Shown piece by piece: positions 1 through 7,813 of a stretch of 33,705 nucleotides of DNA. The translations under genes were made by a program, and so were the position numbers. The stretch comes from RGIG426 sp045598965 (lineage in GTDB: Bacteria > Bacillota > Clostridia > Oscillospirales > Acutalibacteraceae), in NCBI GenBank assembly GCA_045598965.1, contig JAZRVH010000030.1:1-33705 (forward strand), written 5' to 3'. The notes beneath the pieces are model-generated. The model was not told the DNA's origin, did not search any database, and saw nothing but the letters and a program-made list of their open reading frames with translations. The stretch's first letter is position 1. The number at the start of each line of letters is the position of its first letter.

Positions 1-128
1 TAACCCCCGACCGTGATTCGTCATTCCGAATCGGTGTAAAAATTAACGGGTTGTGTTTCGTTCTTTGCTTTTTTCACGTTGTTTAATTTTCAAGGTCCTC
101 GCCGCCCGTTTTTCGGGACAGCTTTGTT
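1..128 (-). other. Putative rRNA operon leader, running off the left edge
   Basis: Read on the minus strand, this stretch follows a strong promoter and contains the CTTGAAAATTAAACAA type of element (plus positions 79-95) that occurs in Firmicutes rRNA leaders and 16S-23S spacers. It also has a small CCCG/CGGG hairpin (about 107-117) and an inverted repeat at 15-32. No protein-coding frame is evident. A 16S rRNA gene, or another stable RNA, is expected just beyond position 1 on the minus strand. The rRNA gene itself is not in the window, so this is an inference from promoter type and leader motif. Confidence 0.5.
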
Positions 129-157
129 ATCTTACCACACCACTCCCCGGATGTCAA
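129..157 (-). promoter_or_regulatory. Strong sigma-A promoter of rRNA type
   Basis: On the minus strand TTGACA (152-157) is followed by a 17-base spacer and TAAGAT (129-134). The stretch just upstream (about 161-190) is made of A and T runs, like an UP element. A consensus -35 with an A/T-tract UP element and a leader holding an rRNA-type motif fits an rrn promoter. It faces away from metA. Confidence 0.7.
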
Positions 158-213
158 CACCTTTTTTCAATTTTTTTGAAAAAATTTTTTCGGCGAAAAA
201 ACGGGTTTTTCGG

Positions 214-242
214 TTGATTTAGGAAAGATATTCTGCTATACT
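214..242 (+). promoter_or_regulatory. sigma-A promoter of metA
   Basis: TTGATT (214-219), a 17-base spacer and TATACT (237-242). The leader to the metA start is only about 40 bases, too short for a riboswitch, so metA lacks the S-box that metK has. Confidence 0.7.
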
Positions 243-286
243 ATAAAGCATACAATATATACCCTTTAATAAAGCAGGTGACCACA

Positions 287-1198
287 ATGCCTATACGTAT
301 TGCCAACAGCTTACCGGCACGTCAAGTACTGGAATCGGAAAACATCTTTGTGATGACCGAAGACCGTGCCGCTCATCAGGACATCCGTCCGCTGCGGATT
401 GCCATTCTCAATTTGATGCCCACCAAAATCGAAACCGAAACCCAGCTGCTTCGCCAGCTGAGTAACACCCCTCTTCAAGTGGACATCACACTGCTCCACA
501 CCGCCACCCACCGTTCTAAAAATGTATCCGCCGAGCATTTGGAACATTTCTATCGTTCCTTTGAAGAAGTGCGGCAAGAGCATTTCGACGGTCTTATTAT
601 CACCGGTGCACCGGTTGAGCAGATGGATTTTGAGGAGGTAGACTATTGGGACGAGTTCGGCGACATTCTCGCCTGGTCTCGCAACCACGCCTACTCCACT
701 CTCCACATTTGCTGGGGAGCACAAGCCGGATTATATTATCACTACGGCATCCGCAAGGAAGCGTTGCCCAAAAAGCTCAGCGGCGTGTTTGAGCATAAAC
801 TGCTTGCTCGGCTTCATCCGCTGATACGGGGATTTGACGACACCTTCTGTATGCCCCATTCCCGCTACACCCAAATCGTTACGTCCGATTTGGAGCAAAA
901 CTGCAATCTGCACATTCTTGCCACCTCCGACGTGGCAGGCCCTTCTATTATTGTCACCGACGACGGAAGGCAGATTTATGTCACCGGTCACTGTGAATAT
1001 GACCGTATCACTCTTGCCAACGAATATTTCCGTGATTTGGACAAAGGCATAAACCCCGATATCCCCCAAAACTACTTCCCGGACGATGACCCCACCAAAG
1101 AACCGCTGATGCCGTGGCGTAGTCACGCCTATCTGCTGTTCTCCAACTGGCTCAACTACTGCGTGTATCAGGAGACGCCGTATTCCTGGGACGATTGA
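287..1198 (+). CDS. metA: Homoserine O-acetyltransferase (MetA family)
   Basis: Transfers an acyl group to the hydroxyl of L-homoserine, the committed step of methionine synthesis in the cytosol. The 303-residue protein has the usual family length and starts MPIRIANSLPA, close to the typical MetA N-terminus. ATG 287 is preferred over the upstream in-frame GTG at 278 because AGGTG lies 6 bases before it. Catalytic Cys142 (in HICWGAQAGL) and the His235/Glu237 pair (in GHCEYD) are at the expected positions. Residue 111 is Glu (TGAPVE); in characterised MetA enzymes Glu here gives acetyl-CoA specificity and Gly gives succinyl-CoA, so acetyl transfer is inferred. It has its own promoter and is followed after 39 bases by a DUF4364 gene. 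Confidence 0.95.
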   Translation: MPIRIANSLPARQVLESENIFVMTEDRAAHQDIRPLRIAILNLMPTKIETETQLLRQLSNTPLQVDITLLHTATHRSKNVSAEHLEHFYRSFEEVRQEHFDGLIITGAPVEQMDFEEVDYWDEFGDILAWSRNHAYSTLHICWGAQAGLYYHYGIRKEALPKKLSGVFEHKLLARLHPLIRGFDDTFCMPHSRYTQIVTSDLEQNCNLHILATSDVAGPSIIVTDDGRQIYVTGHCEYDRITLANEYFRDLDKGINPDIPQNYFPDDDPTKEPLMPWRSHAYLLFSNWLNYCVYQETPYSWDD

Positions 1199-1237
1199 CG
1201 CACTATATAATGTATATAATACAAAGGAGGTGCCCCG

Positions 1238-1816
1238 ATGGCAGGGTTTTCCGACGGCGTTCGCCCCGGCGGGCTGTATGACAGCCGTGAAATCAAAGTG
1301 CTTATTTGTTATATGCTGGCAGGGGTTTCCGAACCCCTTTCCCGTGAGACAGTCACCGAAATCTTAACCGAGGGAGAAATGGCAAACCTGTTTGAAATCA
1401 GTGCCGCCATTGATGATTTAACCGCTCGGGGCAATCTTTCGGAGGCGGAAAACGGAGAGCTGACGTTGACTGACAGCGGACGTGCCAGTGCAGCACAACT
1501 GTATGACCTCATTCCCTATACGCTCCGTGACCGGTCGCAAAAAGCCGCCATGAAGCTGTTGGCACGTGCCCGAAACGAGCGTGACGCCGAAGTAACCGTC
1601 ACACCGCTCGACCGTGGATTCGCCGTTAAATGCAGTATCGACAAAACGGATACACCGATGATGTCCTTCACCTTGCGGGTCACGGACGAAGCGATGGCAA
1701 AAACCGTCCGTGAGCGGTTTTTGGATGATCCCACCGCTTTTTATCGTGCCCTCATCGCCCTTTCCACCGGCGATTTTACCGACGAAGACGGTAAATTGAT
1801 TGTGGAAATGGGGTAA
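1238..1816 (+). CDS. DUF4364 family protein
   Basis: A 192-residue protein of the DUF4364 family, which is common in Clostridia and has no firmly assigned function. The N-terminal half (about residues 15-85) looks like a winged-helix fold: a helix with REIKVLICYML, an alternating helical stretch, then a short strand region (GELTLTDSGR). The C-terminal half is mixed alpha/beta. The start is supported by AAAGGAGGT 7-8 bases upstream. It lies 39 bases after metA in the same direction and ends at a strong terminator, so the two are probably co-transcribed. The DNA-binding suggestion is inference from the fold-like pattern only. Confidence 0.8.
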   Translation: MAGFSDGVRPGGLYDSREIKVLICYMLAGVSEPLSRETVTEILTEGEMANLFEISAAIDDLTARGNLSEAENGELTLTDSGRASAAQLYDLIPYTLRDRSQKAAMKLLARARNERDAEVTVTPLDRGFAVKCSIDKTDTPMMSFTLRVTDEAMAKTVRERFLDDPTAFYRALIALSTGDFTDEDGKLIVEMG

Positions 1817-1852
1817 GGCTTTTTTACCTATGCAAAAATAAAAGAATGATAA

Positions 1853-1893
1853 CCCCCCCGAATTGGGCAACGCCATTCGGAGGGGTTTTTTGT
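1853..1893 (+). terminator. Rho-independent terminator after the DUF4364 gene
   Basis: A C-rich arm followed by CGAAT pairs with ATTCGGAGGGG across a loop of about 11 bases, and a run of six T follows. It ends the metA transcript. Confidence 0.8.
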
Positions 1894-1924
1894 GTCTTGC
1901 AAGTGAAAAGTGAAGAGCGAAAAA

Positions 1925-1955
1925 GTGTATGAGACGGCTTTGCCGTCTCATACAC
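1925..1955 (-). terminator. Terminator overlapping the end of dpaB
   Basis: A perfect 14-base inverted repeat (1925-1938 and 1942-1955) with a three-base loop. On the minus strand it is followed by a short T run. The dpaB stop codon lies inside the right arm, so transcription ends immediately after dpaB. Confidence 0.65.
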
Positions 1956-2526
1956 GCCAAAGCGGCTGGATTTGAATGCCGTTGAGAGCCGCATCCACCG
2001 TTGCCTCTATCTGGTCCCACGCCGCCACCAGCGAATTGGGCTTTTTTGACACATCATCTTGTGCCATCGGCACAAAAAAGAGCTGTTTTGTGTTTTTAAG
2101 TAAAGCGATGTTTCGCAACGATGCCCCGAGGGCATCGTTCGTCGCCACCCCTAACACAACCGGTCGACTTCCCCGCAAGTGAGATTTAACCGCAAGAGTC
2201 ACCGGCGTGTTACTAATACCGTTTGCAAGCTTGCCGAGCGTGGTGCCGGTGCAGGGTGCAACCACCAACACATCAAACATTCCTTTTGGGCCGATCGGTT
2301 CCACCGCCGGCAAGCTACGCAACGGCTCGCATCCCGTAATTGCCGCCAGTCGCTTGTAAAATCCCTCTGCCGTGCCGAAGCGAGTATCCACCGTCGCCAC
2401 ATTCTCCGACACAATCGGCGTTACCTTTGCACCGGCTTTTACAAATCGTTCGATTTCCTCACACACGGTGGACAACGTACAAAACGAACCGCACAAGGCC
2501 CATCCGACCCGCAAGTCCTCTCTCAT
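1948..2526 (-). CDS. dpaB: Dipicolinate synthase subunit B
   Basis: Flavoprotein-like subunit of dipicolinate synthase (SpoVFB), which with DpaA makes dipicolinic acid in the mother cell for loading into the spore core. The 192 residues match the family length. The N-terminus (VGWALCGSFCTL) and the central VVAPCTGTTLGKLANGI segment are typical of the DpaB/flavoprotein Rossmann-like fold, and PMAQDD lies near the C-terminus. It overlaps dpaA by four bases (ATGA), which implies translational coupling. The gene ends in a terminator that overlaps the stop codon. Confidence 0.93.
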   Translation of the reverse strand: MREDLRVGWALCGSFCTLSTVCEEIERFVKAGAKVTPIVSENVATVDTRFGTAEGFYKRLAAITGCEPLRSLPAVEPIGPKGMFDVLVVAPCTGTTLGKLANGISNTPVTLAVKSHLRGSRPVVLGVATNDALGASLRNIALLKNTKQLFFVPMAQDDVSKKPNSLVAAWDQIEATVDAALNGIQIQPLWRV

Positions 2527-3392
2527 ATCGCCTCACCCTCCTCTTTTAAGATGTTGAGGACGGTATCCTTGATAATCATTCCTGCCGATTTCGGAGCCAC
2601 TCTACCGGGCAAAGATAATGCCCAAATCGCCTTGATCCCAAGCCTTGCAGCGGCGGAAAAATCCACACCGCCGGGACGTGAGGCGAGGTCAAGAAGCAAC
2701 GTAGACTTCGGCATCATCTTTAAGATTGCCTCGTCAAAAAGCAAGGCGGGAACGGTGTTAAACACCACATCAAATTCTCCGGCATCCGGCAGGGAGGACA
2801 GCGGTATTGCCTCGCAACCGCACGTTTTGGCAAGTGCCCGATCAGAGCATCGCCGTGCCGCCACGGTCACGTTCGCCCCGAGCAGTTTAAGCAGACGGCA
2901 CAACGCCTTGCCGATACGCCCATAACCGGTCACAAGACACGCCGCTCCGGCAATCGTCATCGGCAACTCCTCCATCGCCAGTTGAATGGCCCCTTCGGCG
3001 GTGGGAACCGCATTTTGCACCATTAACTCCTCTCGAGAAAAATAATCGAACGCCCGCACGCCTTTTTCGTCAAGAGATTGCATAAGCTCCGGCGACAGCT
3101 GTCCGCCTATCACCTTTTGAGCGGGAGTTAAGCCGCAAAGCAAGTCCGCTATCGGCATAAGGCTACGGGAAAACGGGGCGTTGAGCGTCACTTTGTCGGT
3201 GGAAACCGGCAAGGGTAACACCACACAATCCGCTCCCCGAATAGCTTGTGCCATATTTGTACAGCCGGTAACACAATCCGGCAAATCCGTATGGTCAAAT
3301 CCGGCGGTAATCACCGAAAACCCCTCTTGCACCAGTGAGCCCGCCAAATACACAAACCGCAAATCGCCGCCAAGCACGGCAAACGTATTCAT
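2523..3392 (-). CDS. dpaA: Dipicolinate synthase subunit A
   Basis: NAD(P)H-dependent subunit of dipicolinate synthase (SpoVFA). ATG 3392 (MNTFAVLGGD) is chosen because AAGGAGGAG lies about 8 bases upstream and gives 289 residues, the normal length; the open frame extends further without support. An N-terminal dipicolinate synthase domain (about residues 1-130) is followed by a Rossmann domain with the dinucleotide loop VTGYGRIGKALC at about residues 150-160. It is first in a two-gene unit with dpaB. A sigma-K-like promoter sits just upstream, matching sigma-K control of spoVF in Bacillus subtilis. Confidence 0.94.
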   Translation of the reverse strand: MNTFAVLGGDLRFVYLAGSLVQEGFSVITAGFDHTDLPDCVTGCTNMAQAIRGADCVVLPLPVSTDKVTLNAPFSRSLMPIADLLCGLTPAQKVIGGQLSPELMQSLDEKGVRAFDYFSREELMVQNAVPTAEGAIQLAMEELPMTIAGAACLVTGYGRIGKALCRLLKLLGANVTVAARRCSDRALAKTCGCEAIPLSSLPDAGEFDVVFNTVPALLFDEAILKMMPKSTLLLDLASRPGGVDFSAAARLGIKAIWALSLPGRVAPKSAGMIIKDTVLNILKEEGEAI

Positions 3393-3422
3393 ATCTCCAC
3401 TCCTCCTTCGTTTCTCTCGTTC

Positions 3423-3450
3423 TACAGTATGCAAAAGGAGTGGGGTTGGT
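3423..3450 (-). promoter_or_regulatory. sigma-K-like promoter of dpaAB
   Basis: On the minus strand CATACTGTA (3423-3431) matches the sigma-K -10 consensus CATANNNTA. AC (3449-3450) lies 17 bases upstream as the short sigma-K -35 element. It falls in the 59-base gap between the SpoVAF-like gene and dpaA. The motif is short, so chance is possible, but the target is the expected one. Confidence 0.6.
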
Positions 3451-3451
3451 G

Positions 3452-4867
3452 TCAGCAGTTATCACGGTGGATAGAGCGACGAACAAAAAGCCGCAAAAGC
3501 GACGGGCCGTCAAAAGGAATCAGCGGATACAAATAGCTGGTAGACGTTACGGTGTGGGTAAACCCGATACACAAAAGCATCAACGCAATACCGAGCGGCA
3601 ATCCCCACGGCCCGACCACGGCTATCAGCACAATCAAAAGCAGACGAAACACCTTAAACGCATAACCGAGCTGGAAGCTGGGCTGTACAAAGCTCGAAAC
3701 GCTGACAAACGCCATATACAAAAGCACATCGGGAATGAGTATGCGTGCCGACACGGCAAACTCGCCCAAAATCAACGCACCGATAATGCCGAATGCGTTG
3801 GATAACGCCGACGGCGTGTTTAGCGATGCCAGCTTCAGCCCGTCGACAATCCACTCAACAAGCAGAATTTGCCAAAACAGCGGTAACGCCACCGACTCTT
3901 TTATTCGAAGCGGTTCTAACGCTACCGGCAACAACGATGGATTTTCCACCAGCATATACCACGCCGGAATAAGAAGCAATGCACCGATAAAAATCCCAAG
4001 CCGCACCAACCGCAAAAATGTGCCGGTACAAGGAGGAAAATAGTATTCGTTGGTGTCCTGCATAAAATCAAAAATCCCCGTCGGAAGCACCATTGCCACG
4101 GGCGAATTATCCACCATAACAATCAGTTTTCCCTCTAACACCGATGCGGCGGCACGGTCGGGACGTTCGGTGGTTCGCACCTTCGGAAGCGGATTCCATT
4201 TTTGGGTTTTCACAAGACATTCCGTTAAGCTTTCCTGTCCCATCGAAAGGCTCGGAATGTCAATGGCAGACAGCTTGGTTCGCATTTCTTCCACAAGCCG
4301 TTCGTCCGCCACACCCTGCACATAACAAAGAGCCACATCGGTGTTGGAGCGACTTCCCACCGTAAACCTCTCTACACAAAAATCCGCCGACCGCACTCGC
4401 CGACGAATAAGCGAAACATTTTGCTTTACCGCCTCGCAAAACCCGTCGTGAGCCCCACGAAGCACACGGTCATCCTCCGGCTCGGATACCGAGCGAAGCG
4501 GATAATTTCGCAAATCAAGCAACACGCACCGATCGTATCCCTCGATAAGCATAACCGTCACGCCGGAAAGAAGCTCCACCGCCGCCTCATGGATGTCGGC
4601 TGTTGTGCAGGCTTGAGCAAGCGGAATACAGTTTTCGATAAATTCGTCAGCGGTGGGAGAAGTGGAAAAATCCTTTTCCGTCATTGTCAGAAACTCGGTC
4701 AACAGCTTTTCGAACAACGCCGATTCCAAAAACGCCTCCACAAAAAAGAGAGCCGCTCTCCGTGGACCGAATTGCATCAGTCGATGCCCTAAATCAAAAT
4801 TTTTGTCCAAATGCAACTGTGTACAAAAAATGTGGTCGTCTTTTTCAAATTCACCCGTAAACTGCAT
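3452..4867 (-). CDS. SpoVAF/GerA-type spore germination protein
   Basis: Integral membrane protein of the GerA/SpoVAF family, which acts in the spore inner membrane during germination and release of dipicolinate. ATG 4867 is chosen for the GGAGG about 7 bases upstream and gives 471 residues, the family size. The N-terminal soluble half contains EGYDRCVLLDLRNYP and RGAHDGFCEAV, typical GerA-family segments. About five or six hydrophobic spans follow from around residue 270. The end, YPLIPFDGPSLLRLFVRR, resembles SpoVAF more than nutrient-receptor GerA subunits. No spoVA or gerB/gerC partner is adjacent, but dipicolinate synthesis genes follow on the same strand. The SpoVAF subfamily assignment is moderately sure; the family is sure. 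Confidence 0.87.
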   Translation of the reverse strand: MQFTGEFEKDDHIFCTQLHLDKNFDLGHRLMQFGPRRAALFFVEAFLESALFEKLLTEFLTMTEKDFSTSPTADEFIENCIPLAQACTTADIHEAAVELLSGVTVMLIEGYDRCVLLDLRNYPLRSVSEPEDDRVLRGAHDGFCEAVKQNVSLIRRRVRSADFCVERFTVGSRSNTDVALCYVQGVADERLVEEMRTKLSAIDIPSLSMGQESLTECLVKTQKWNPLPKVRTTERPDRAAASVLEGKLIVMVDNSPVAMVLPTGIFDFMQDTNEYYFPPCTGTFLRLVRLGIFIGALLLIPAWYMLVENPSLLPVALEPLRIKESVALPLFWQILLVEWIVDGLKLASLNTPSALSNAFGIIGALILGEFAVSARILIPDVLLYMAFVSVSSFVQPSFQLGYAFKVFRLLLIVLIAVVGPWGLPLGIALMLLCIGFTHTVTSTSYLYPLIPFDGPSLLRLFVRRSIHRDNC

Positions 4868-4930
4868 ACGTTGCCTCCGTCCCTTTTTGGTATTTTGCAC
4901 CGCATAAACGAAAAATATCCCCAAAGCCTC

Positions 4931-4959
4931 TTGCTGTTTTTGCGAAAATTTGCTATACT
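4931..4959 (+). promoter_or_regulatory. sigma-A promoter of pcrA
   Basis: TTGCTG (4931-4936), a 17-base spacer and TATACT (4954-4959), about 35 bases before the pcrA start. It is divergent from the SpoVAF-like gene. Confidence 0.6.
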
Positions 4960-4993
4960 TTACGTATCAAAACGAAACGAAAGGCAACGAACT

Positions 4994-7555
4994 ATGAAAA
5001 GCATTCAACAGTGGCGTCGCACGATTATCGAGCGTGCCTTTTCCCGCCTTAATGACCGCCAAAAAGAAGCGGTGTTCCACAAGGACGGGGCTCTTTTGAT
5101 TTTGGCGGGGGCGGGTTCCGGTAAAACCACCGTCATCATCCAACGTATTCTTAATCTCATCCAGTTCGGTGACGGCTATAACAGCGACGAATCCACGCTG
5201 TCTCCCGCCGATGTCGCCGTCTTAAAGGAGGCCGCCGAAAGCACGGAGATGCCCTCTCCCTATGTGCTGAACCTGTGTGCGGTCAATCCGGTTCCCGCAT
5301 GGAAAATCTTGGCAATCACCTTTACGAACAAAGCCGCAGGCGAATTAAAAGACCGCCTAAAAGCCGCTCTCGGCTCGCTCGGCGAGCAAGTCACCGCCGG
5401 CACGTTCCACTCCTTTTGTGCACGGGTTTTGCGGCAGGACGCCGAGCGTCTCGGTTACTCGGCACGATTCCTCATCTATGACAGCGATGACCAAAAGCGG
5501 CTGATGAAAGAGTGTATGAAAACGCTGAACATCGAGGAAAAAATGTTGCCCGTTAAATCCATTTTGGGCGAAGTCAGCCGTGCGAAAGATGCCCTTCGCT
5601 CTCCGGCCGACTACGCTCGTGAGGTGGGTGCGGATTTTCGCTTAAAAAAAGTCGCCGATTGCTATCTCCTTTATCAGCAAAAGTTAAAAGAAGCGGACGC
5701 CATGGACTTTGACGACCTGCTTGTCAACACGGTTGAGTTGTTACGCACCTGCCCGGACGTGCTTGAACGGTATCAGCGGCGGTACAACTATCTGCTGGTT
5801 GACGAATATCAGGACACCAACCACGCCCAGTATGAGCTCATTCATCTGTTGGCGAAAAAAAGCGGCAATCTCTGCGTGGTGGGCGACGACGATCAAAGCA
5901 TTTACCAGTTCCGTGGAGCCACCATCGAAAACATCCTATCCTTTGAAAAGGAATTCCCCTCTTGCAAAGTGATTCGATTAGAGCAAAACTACCGCTCGAC
6001 CGGAAACATTCTGAACGCCGCCAACAACGTGATTGCCGAAAACAAACACCGCAAAGGCAAAACGCTTTGGACACAAAACAGTGACGGCGAGCTCATTTCC
6101 CGTGTGATTGTGGACGATGAGGACGCCGAAGCCCGTTTTGTTGCCGATACAATTTTGGACAACCTGCTTTCCGGCGAACGACGCTTGCGAGACCATGTGG
6201 TGCTCTACCGTGCCAACGCACAGTCCAACGCCGTGGAGCGTGCGTTCATCAAAACCGGTGTTCCCTACCGCATTGTCGGCGGTCACCGCTTCTTTGATAC
6301 CATGGAAGTGCGGGACGCTATGGCGTATTTACGCCTGCTTCAAAACCCGGAGGATAACGTCAGCCTCCGGCGGGTCATCAACACCCCAAAACGAGGCATC
6401 GGTGACACCACGTTAGACCACGCTGCCGCCATTGCGGATAGTAAGGGGGTTTCCCTTTACAGCGTGCTGGAGCGGGTAGAGGAGTACCCCGAGCTGTCCC
6501 GTGCAGCGTTGAAAATACGTGGTTTTATGGATATGCTCGCCGATTTACGCACGCAGGCAGGTTCGCTGTTAGCCACGGATGTTGGCGTAAAGCTTGATCC
6601 CTTTACCGGATTGCCCGCCGATGACTTCGAGGAAATCCTCGACGAGGACGATTTTGAGGAAATTTTGGACACCGCAGAGGAGGATTTACCCGTTCCCACC
6701 CTCTCGGTTCACGAATTATATACCGAAATGTTAAAGAAAACCGGCTATCTCTCCATGTGGCAACAAGCCGGGCCGGCGGAAGAAGGACGTGTGGAAAACT
6801 TAAAGGAGTTAGAGTCCTCCATCCGTCGCTATGAGGATGCAAGCCCCGACGAATATCCCCGCCTTTACGGGTTTTTAGAGGAGGCATCGCTCATGACCGA
6901 TGCCGACAACTACGATGCCGGTGCCGACGTTGTCACCATGATGACGATGCACGCCGCCAAGGGACTTGAATTCCCCGTCGTGTTTCTGCCCGGACTTGAG
7001 GAGGGCTTGTTTCCCTCTTCCCAATCCATGTTCGAACCGGAAAAGATAGAGGAAGAACGGCGGCTTTGCTACGTGGCGATTACTCGGGCAAAAGAACAGT
7101 TGTATCTCCTTTCCGCCCGCAGTCGTATGCTTTACGGCCAAACAAACCATAACCCGCCCTCGCAATTTTTGGACGCCATTCCGGAAGAGGTTCTCAAAAC
7201 GATTGACCGCTCCACCCGCTACGCCACCAGCTTCGCTTTCGGCGGCGGCGATCACCAGAATTACGGCGGAGACGGCTCTTTCGGCGAGCGACACGCCGTG
7301 GACTTCACGCCCCGCACCCCACGTCCCCGTTCGGCGGGAAAAACCTTTTTGGAACAACAAAACGCCCCGAAAGTTGCCGCATCCAAAACGCCTGCCGTCG
7401 CCTATGCCGTGGGCGACAAGGTACGCCATGCAAGCTTTGGAGACGGCGAAATCATCGCCACCTCTCCCATGGGCAGCGACACGTTGTTATCCATCCAGTT
7501 CCCTGTCGGCGTAAAAAAACTGATGGCCAACTACGCCAAACTGGAAAAACTGTAA
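4994..7555 (+). CDS. pcrA: ATP-dependent DNA helicase PcrA/UvrD
   Basis: Superfamily 1A 3'-5' helicase for nucleotide excision repair and clearing of replication blocks. ATG 4994 is supported by AAGGCAACGAACT upstream and the adjacent promoter; the open frame continues further 5' but overlaps the divergent gene. Motifs in order: Walker A LAGAGSGKTT (residues 37-46), motif Ia AITFTNKAA, motif II VDEYQDTNHAQ, motif III VGDDDQSIYQFRGA, motif IV LEQNYRS, motif V MTMHAAKGLEFPVVF, motif VI YVAITRAKEQLYL. The C-terminal Tudor-like domain (VGDKVRHASFGDGEI) binds RNA polymerase in homologues. At 853 residues it exceeds the usual 720-760 because of an insert at about 58-95 and an acidic insert with a tandem EEILD repeat at about 540-565. 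Confidence 0.95.
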   Translation: MKSIQQWRRTIIERAFSRLNDRQKEAVFHKDGALLILAGAGSGKTTVIIQRILNLIQFGDGYNSDESTLSPADVAVLKEAAESTEMPSPYVLNLCAVNPVPAWKILAITFTNKAAGELKDRLKAALGSLGEQVTAGTFHSFCARVLRQDAERLGYSARFLIYDSDDQKRLMKECMKTLNIEEKMLPVKSILGEVSRAKDALRSPADYAREVGADFRLKKVADCYLLYQQKLKEADAMDFDDLLVNTVELLRTCPDVLERYQRRYNYLLVDEYQDTNHAQYELIHLLAKKSGNLCVVGDDDQSIYQFRGATIENILSFEKEFPSCKVIRLEQNYRSTGNILNAANNVIAENKHRKGKTLWTQNSDGELISRVIVDDEDAEARFVADTILDNLLSGERRLRDHVVLYRANAQSNAVERAFIKTGVPYRIVGGHRFFDTMEVRDAMAYLRLLQNPEDNVSLRRVINTPKRGIGDTTLDHAAAIADSKGVSLYSVLERVEEYPELSRAALKIRGFMDMLADLRTQAGSLLATDVGVKLDPFTGLPADDFEEILDEDDFEEILDTAEEDLPVPTLSVHELYTEMLKKTGYLSMWQQAGPAEEGRVENLKELESSIRRYEDASPDEYPRLYGFLEEASLMTDADNYDAGADVVTMMTMHAAKGLEFPVVFLPGLEEGLFPSSQSMFEPEKIEEERRLCYVAITRAKEQLYLLSARSRMLYGQTNHNPPSQFLDAIPEEVLKTIDRSTRYATSFAFGGGDHQNYGGDGSFGERHAVDFTPRTPRPRSAGKTFLEQQNAPKVAASKTPAVAYAVGDKVRHASFGDGEIIATSPMGSDTLLSIQFPVGVKKLMANYAKLEKL

Positions 7556-7568
7556 TACACAAAAGGGA

Positions 7569-7605
7569 AAATCCCAACCGTGTTCATCACGGTTGGGATT
7601 TTTTT
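7569..7605. terminator. Bidirectional terminator between pcrA and the phage module
   Basis: A perfect 14-base inverted repeat, AAATCCCAACCGTG and its complement, with a five-base loop. T-rich tracts on both sides let it end pcrA on the plus strand and the phage-like operon on the minus strand. Confidence 0.85.
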
Positions 7606-7801
7606 ACGGTCTCGAAAACCCGTCGTATTGCAAAAAGTTTTGAAGCTCACGCAAGGTTTTGCGTTCTTGCTCCGAGAGGGGCATCGGGGACAACACTTCC
7701 TTTTCTTTCTTTTGGGTTGCCGTCGCACGTCCCAACAAGAAACAGGAGGTTCCCACAAGCGTCATTCCGTATAAAAGCAACGCCACCGTAGCAATCCACA
7801 T
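7604..7801 (-). CDS. Small single-span membrane protein, end of phage module
   Basis: A 65-residue protein with one N-terminal transmembrane span (about residues 2-24, ATVALLLYGMTLVGTSCFLL), then a charged cytosolic tail ending RELQNFLQYDGFSRP. The start is supported by AAGGAGGGAAT just upstream. Short proteins with one span and an LQNFLxYDG-like tail are, to my recollection, frequent in phage-like clusters of gut Clostridia, but I cannot assign a function. It is the last gene of the module, 12 bases after the coiled-coil gene, and its stop codon lies in the shared terminator. It could assist lysis or be a virion component. Confidence 0.65.
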   Translation of the reverse strand: MWIATVALLLYGMTLVGTSCFLLGRATATQKKEKEVLSPMPLSEQERKTLRELQNFLQYDGFSRP

Positions 7802-7813
7802 AATATTCCCTCC

